A DNA stretch of 38,578 nucleotides from Promethearchaeota archaeon (lineage in GTDB: Archaea; Asgardarchaeota; Lokiarchaeia; Sigyniarchaeales; SOKP01), in NCBI GenBank assembly GCA_013375485.1, contig JABXKB010000004.1, positions 1 to 38,578 of the forward strand. Direction: 5' to 3'. Positions 38,219 through 38,578 of this stretch are shown one piece after another. A program made the position numbers and the translations under genes. Below the pieces are notes generated by a model, which worked only from the letters and a program-made list of their open reading frames with translations, was not told the DNA's origin and did not search any database. Each line of letters begins with the position of its first letter. Position 1 is the first letter of the stretch.

Positions 38219-38578
38219 ATGGAGATAAATGGTGTAGAAATTGAAAATACCTATTCTGAAGCATTTGGGGCCGTTTTTAGTAGAATTCTAGTAACAGCAA
38301 AAAATGAGAAATGGGCGAATATTGCAGGTCAGGTTACCACTGGATATGGAACTTCAACTATCCATTGCGATGCTGAAGCGGGAATAGATATATTTGTTAC
38401 CCCTGATAAGACACCTGATAACCGTCCTGGAGTAATTTTAATGTTTTTTAAAAATAAAAAAGAAGAAATGAGTAAAGTAGTAATGAATCGTGTTGGACAG
38501 TGTATTTTTACATGTCCTACAACTGCTTGTTTTGATGCGTTAGATGCCTCATTAGATCCTGAAAAAATATTTGAAATA
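38219..38578 (+). CDS. ftr: Formylmethanofuran--tetrahydromethanopterin formyltransferase, N-terminal part (truncated by window end)
   Basis: Manual translation of 120 open codons: MEINGVEIENTYSEAFGAVFSRILVTAKNEKWANIAGQVTTGYGTSTIHCDAEAGIDIFVTPDKTPDNRPGVILMFFKNKKEEMSKVVMNRVGQCIFTCPTTACFDALDASLDPEKIFEI. Confidence 0.93.
   Translation, partial: MEINGVEIENTYSEAFGAVFSRILVTAKNEKWANIAGQVTTGYGTSTIHCDAEAGIDIFVTPDKTPDNRPGVILMFFKNKKEEMSKVVMNRVGQCIFTCPTTACFDALDASLDPEKIFEI

Noticed and set aside
1-38578. Mobile element, prophage or defence island
   Set aside because: No transposase, integrase, phage structural, restriction or toxin-antitoxin signatures seen; gene content is mainly metabolic or housekeeping.
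1-38578. tRNA or rRNA genes
   Set aside because: No convincing cloverleaf with a T-loop GGTTCRA-type motif or GC-rich rRNA segment seen by eye; tRNAscan-SE/Infernal would be decisive.

Overview
AT-rich archaeal chromosomal window, most likely from an Asgard (Loki-like) archaeon. Lineage is inferred from eL33, a Ras/Rab-like GTPase, a Rag/Gtr-like GTPase with a C-terminal roadblock-like region, a secernin-like protein and a presenilin-like protease, not from a database search. Genes are densely packed and mostly single or in short operons. Recognisable modules: (i) a complete T/H/P1/P2 glycine cleavage operon (gcvT-gcvH-gcvPA-gcvPB, minus strand); (ii) tetrahydromethanopterin C1 enzymes spread over the right half (mch, mtd, 5' part of ftr at the edge) plus an orphan FrhB-like F420 oxidoreductase; (iii) a purine/MTA salvage trio (MTA phosphorylase, PfkB/adenosine-kinase-like, apt); (iv) acyl-CoA enzymes (enoyl-CoA hydratase, 3-hydroxyacyl-CoA dehydrogenase) and an SCP2-like protein; (v) nucleic-acid enzymes (XPD-like helicase, RecJ/GAN-like DHH protein, beta-CASP RNase); (vi) eukaryote-like signalling and proteolysis proteins. 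The ORF track misses an edge-truncated zinc-finger + PH/GRAM-like protein at the left edge (1-1041, minus), a 59-aa ORF (27639-27818), the 5' end of ftr at the right edge, and N-terminal extensions of the XPD-like helicase and of the 28.2-29.1 kb gene, neither of which has a canonical start codon. I saw no CRISPR array, rRNA, convincing tRNA or transposase. No single clearly undescribed multi-gene system stands out. The best novelty candidates are the B-box/PH-like protein, the GTPase with a non-canonical G4 motif beside a membrane protein, the archaemetzincin with an altered zinc motif, and the orphan 28.0-29.1 kb protein.
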